Shown here: positions 62,185 to 64,000 of the stretch, in pieces | How the letters are laid out: the number at the start of each line of letters is the position of its first letter | Position numbering within the stretch: position 1 is the first letter of the stretch | Assembly: GCF_013282575.1 (NCBI RefSeq) | Contig: NZ_JAAAYE010000031.1 | Coordinates: forward strand, 1 to 64,000 | DNA length: 64,000 bases | Origin: Paraburkholderia sp. NMBU_R16 | GTDB taxonomy: Bacteria; Pseudomonadota; Gammaproteobacteria; Burkholderiales; Burkholderiaceae | Direction: 5' to 3' | The notes under the pieces: model-generated | Told to the model about the DNA's origin: nothing | The model's input: only the letters and a program-made list of their open reading frames with translations | The model's database searches: none | Made by a program: the position numbers and the translations under genes

Positions 62185-63426
62185 ATGAACGATCTGGTCT
62201 GGCAGAACCTGCATCTATGCCCGCACGGCGACCCGGACGAAACGATCGCCGATGCCGCGCTGGCGGTGCGCGACGGCAAGCTCGCGTGGGTCGGCGCGCG
62301 CGACGCGCTTCCGCGCGAATTCGATGACTGGCCGCGCGAAGACATCGGCGGCGCCTGGGTGACACCGAGCCTTGTCGATTGCCACACGCATCTCGTCTAT
62401 GCCGGGCATCGCGCAGACGAATTCGCGTTGCGCCTGGCCGGCGCCAGCTACGAGGAGATCGCCCGTCGCGGCGGCGGTATCGCCTCGACGGTGCGTGCCA
62501 CGCGCCTGGCGGACGAAGCGGCGCTCGTCGCGGCAGCGGAGCAACGACTGACGGCCTTGATCGAAGACGGCGTGGGCGCCGTCGAGATCAAGTCCGGCTA
62601 TGGTCTCGATCTGGCCAGCGAGCGAAAAATGCTGCGCGTCGCGCGCGAGCTTGGACGGCGCTGTCCGGTCTCGGTCTATACGACGTTTCTTGGCGCGCAC
62701 GCATTACCTGCGGAATTCGCGGGCCGCGCCGATGCCTATATCGACGAAGTCTGCGAGCGGATGCTGCCCGCGCTCGCGGATGAAGGCCTCGTCGATGCGG
62801 TGGACGTCTTTTGCGAACGCATCGGCTTCACGCTCGCGCAAAGCGAGCGCGTGCTCGAGGCGGCGGCGCGCAGGGGCTTGCCAGTCAAAATGCACGCGGA
62901 GCAGTTGAGCGCGATGGGCGGCGCGGCGCTCGCCGCACGCCACCGGGCGCTGTCGGCCGATCATCTCGAGCATCTCGACGAAGCCGGCGTGGTGGCGATG
63001 AAAGCGGCGGGCACGGTGGCCGTGCTGCTGCCGGGGGCCTATTACTTCATTCGCGAGACGCAGTTGCCGCCGATCGAGTTGCTGCGCCGCTACGAAGTGC
63101 CGATCGCCCTTGCCACCGACAGTAATCCGGGCACGTCGCCCGCGACATCGCTCGTCGCGATGCTGAACTTCGGATGCACGCTGTTCCGGCTTACCGTCAG
63201 TGAGGCGTTGCAAGGCGTGACACGGCATGCGGCGCGCGCGCTCGGTCAAGACGTGCGGCATGGCGCGCTCGAAGCCGGACGCGCGGCCGACTTCGTCGCA
63301 TGGTCGGTCGATACGCTGGCCGAACTCGCCTACTGGATCGGTCGTCCGCTCGCCGCTCGCGTCGTGCGCAACGGCATCACGGTGTATCGCCGGCCGCGGC
63401 CGGCCGCGGCAAGGAGTACGACGTGA
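62185..63426 (+). CDS. hutI: Imidazolonepropionase
   Basis: A 413-residue amidohydrolase opening imidazolonepropionate to N-formimino-L-glutamate. [20 protein letters not shown] holds the metal-binding histidines and substrate Arg, [18 protein letters not shown] another metal site, and [21 protein letters not shown] the catalytic Asp. The stop overlaps the hutF start (GTGA, 63423-63426). Confidence 0.95.
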   Translation: MNDLVWQNLHLCPHGDPDETIADAALAVRDGKLAWVGARDALPREFDDWPREDIGGAWVTPSLVDCHTHLVYAGHRADEFALRLAGASYEEIARRGGGIASTVRATRLADEAALVAAAEQRLTALIEDGVGAVEIKSGYGLDLASERKMLRVARELGRRCPVSVYTTFLGAHALPAEFAGRADAYIDEVCERMLPALADEGLVDAVDVFCERIGFTLAQSERVLEAAARRGLPVKMHAEQLSAMGGAALAARHRALSADHLEHLDEAGVVAMKAAGTVAVLLPGAYYFIRETQLPPIELLRRYEVPIALATDSNPGTSPATSLVAMLNFGCTLFRLTVSEALQGVTRHAARALGQDVRHGALEAGRAADFVAWSVDTLAELAYWIGRPLAARVVRNGITVYRRPRPAAARSTT

Positions 63427-64000
63427 CGCAGGCCACGCAACATCCGCGCGCTCACTCGCTCTTTGCGCAATACGCCTATTTGCCCGACGGATGGCAGCGC
63501 GACGTGCTATTGCGATGGGACGAGCATGGCACGCTCACGAGCGTGGAGGCCGGCGCGCGCGCACAAGTGGATACGCCGCGCGCGGCGGGTCCGATCATGC
63601 CGGGCATGCCGAATCTGCATTCCCACGCATTTCAGCGCGCGATGGCGGGCCTCGCGGAATATCGCGGCGAGGGGCGCGATACGTTCTGGAGTTGGCGCGA
63701 TTCGATGTACCGCTTCGCCGCGCGCATGACGCCGGAGACGCTCGAAGCCGTTGCCGCCTGGCTCTACGTGGAGATGTTGAAAGCGGGTTACACGTCCGTC
63801 TGTGAATTCCACTACCTGCATCATGCGCCCGATGGCAGCCGCTATGCCCGTCCGTCCGAGCTTGCCGAGCGGGTGCTGTGTGCCGCGGCGGGCGTTGGGA
63901 TCGGGATCACGATGCTGCCCGTGCTTTACGAATCGAGCGGATTCGGAGGGCGTGCTCCGCGTGCCGATCAACGGCGATTCATCAGCGATCCGGACGCGTT
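63423..64000 (+). CDS. hutF: N-formimino-L-glutamate deiminase, 5' part only
   Basis: The first 192 codons of an amidohydrolase. [22 protein letters not shown] with its metal-binding [23 protein letters not shown] and [13 protein letters not shown] are HutF features. It makes N-formyl-L-glutamate and ammonia, so the organism uses the five-step hut route that ends, through HutG, in glutamate and formate. A GTG start overlaps the hutI stop by 4 bp. The gene continues past base 64000, and hutG would be expected next. Confidence 0.92.
   Translation, partial: MTQATQHPRAHSLFAQYAYLPDGWQRDVLLRWDEHGTLTSVEAGARAQVDTPRAAGPIMPGMPNLHSHAFQRAMAGLAEYRGEGRDTFWSWRDSMYRFAARMTPETLEAVAAWLYVEMLKAGYTSVCEFHYLHHAPDGSRYARPSELAERVLCAAAGVGIGITMLPVLYESSGFGGRAPRADQRRFISDPDA

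Overview
The window is high-GC DNA from a member of the Burkholderiaceae (Burkholderia / Paraburkholderia / Trinickia type). This rests on gene order, not a database search. The runs gph-ubiG-ompA-gyrA and serC-pheA-hisC-tyrA-aroA-cmk-rpsA-ihfB-lapA-lapB-ugd-rfaE1-hldD, then cysM and mltB, are the chromosome-I arrangement I know from that family. Nearly all sequence is coding. I see no phage, insertion sequence, CRISPR array, tRNA or rRNA.

Layout. 1-2.3 kb: the start of a molybdenum-dependent formate dehydrogenase operon (fdsG), divergent from a regulator with a ModE-like DNA-binding domain, with a perfect inverted repeat between them; then two small exported proteins. 2.6-6.0 kb: a three-gene cassette of SGNH hydrolase, NodU/TobZ-type O-carbamoyltransferase and an unrecognised small protein. 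6.0-9.3 kb: tmRNA with its terminator, gph, ubiG and ompA, all on the minus strand. 9.3-28.6 kb: gyrA and the long plus-strand housekeeping run (serine, aromatic amino acids, histidinol-phosphate aminotransferase, CMP kinase, ribosomal protein S1, IHF beta, LPS assembly control, UDP-glucuronate and heptose synthesis, cysteine synthase). 28.6-40.6 kb: mltB, an HDAC-like deacetylase, an enoyl-CoA hydratase, a lipase-like hydrolase, metNI, etfBA, an acyl-CoA dehydrogenase, and dadA with a divergent Lrp-type regulator. 40.6-48.9 kb: accessory region. 48.9-58 kb: a beta-oxidation fusion enzyme, a divergent class A PBP-like protein, a LuxR-type quorum receptor without a synthase, a lone LivF-like ATPase and an Sfp-type phosphopantetheinyl transferase. 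58-64 kb: histidine utilisation operon hutH-C-U-I-F, running off the end.

The most interesting unit is 42.0-48.9 kb. Four minus-strand genes encode a dedicated DAHP synthase, a single-module adenylation-thiolation-thioesterase synthetase, an alpha/beta hydrolase and an MFS exporter. An XRE/MmyB-type regulator lies convergent to them, and an AT-rich promoter region with two CGAATATTCG palindromes lies upstream. The synthetase has the architecture of the enzymes that dimerise aromatic 2-oxo acids into furanones and quinones (fungal TdiA/MicA type, RalA in Ralstonia). I infer a small biosynthetic cluster for an aromatic-keto-acid-derived product. Its carrier protein could be activated by the PPTase at 56.6 kb, and it may respond to the LuxR solo at 55 kb.

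Other points to check: glutamine at GyrA position 83, an unusually long tmRNA tag ending LQAA, a metNI pair without metQ, a divergent GT51 active site in the PBP-like protein, and two HutC-type palindromes before hutH.
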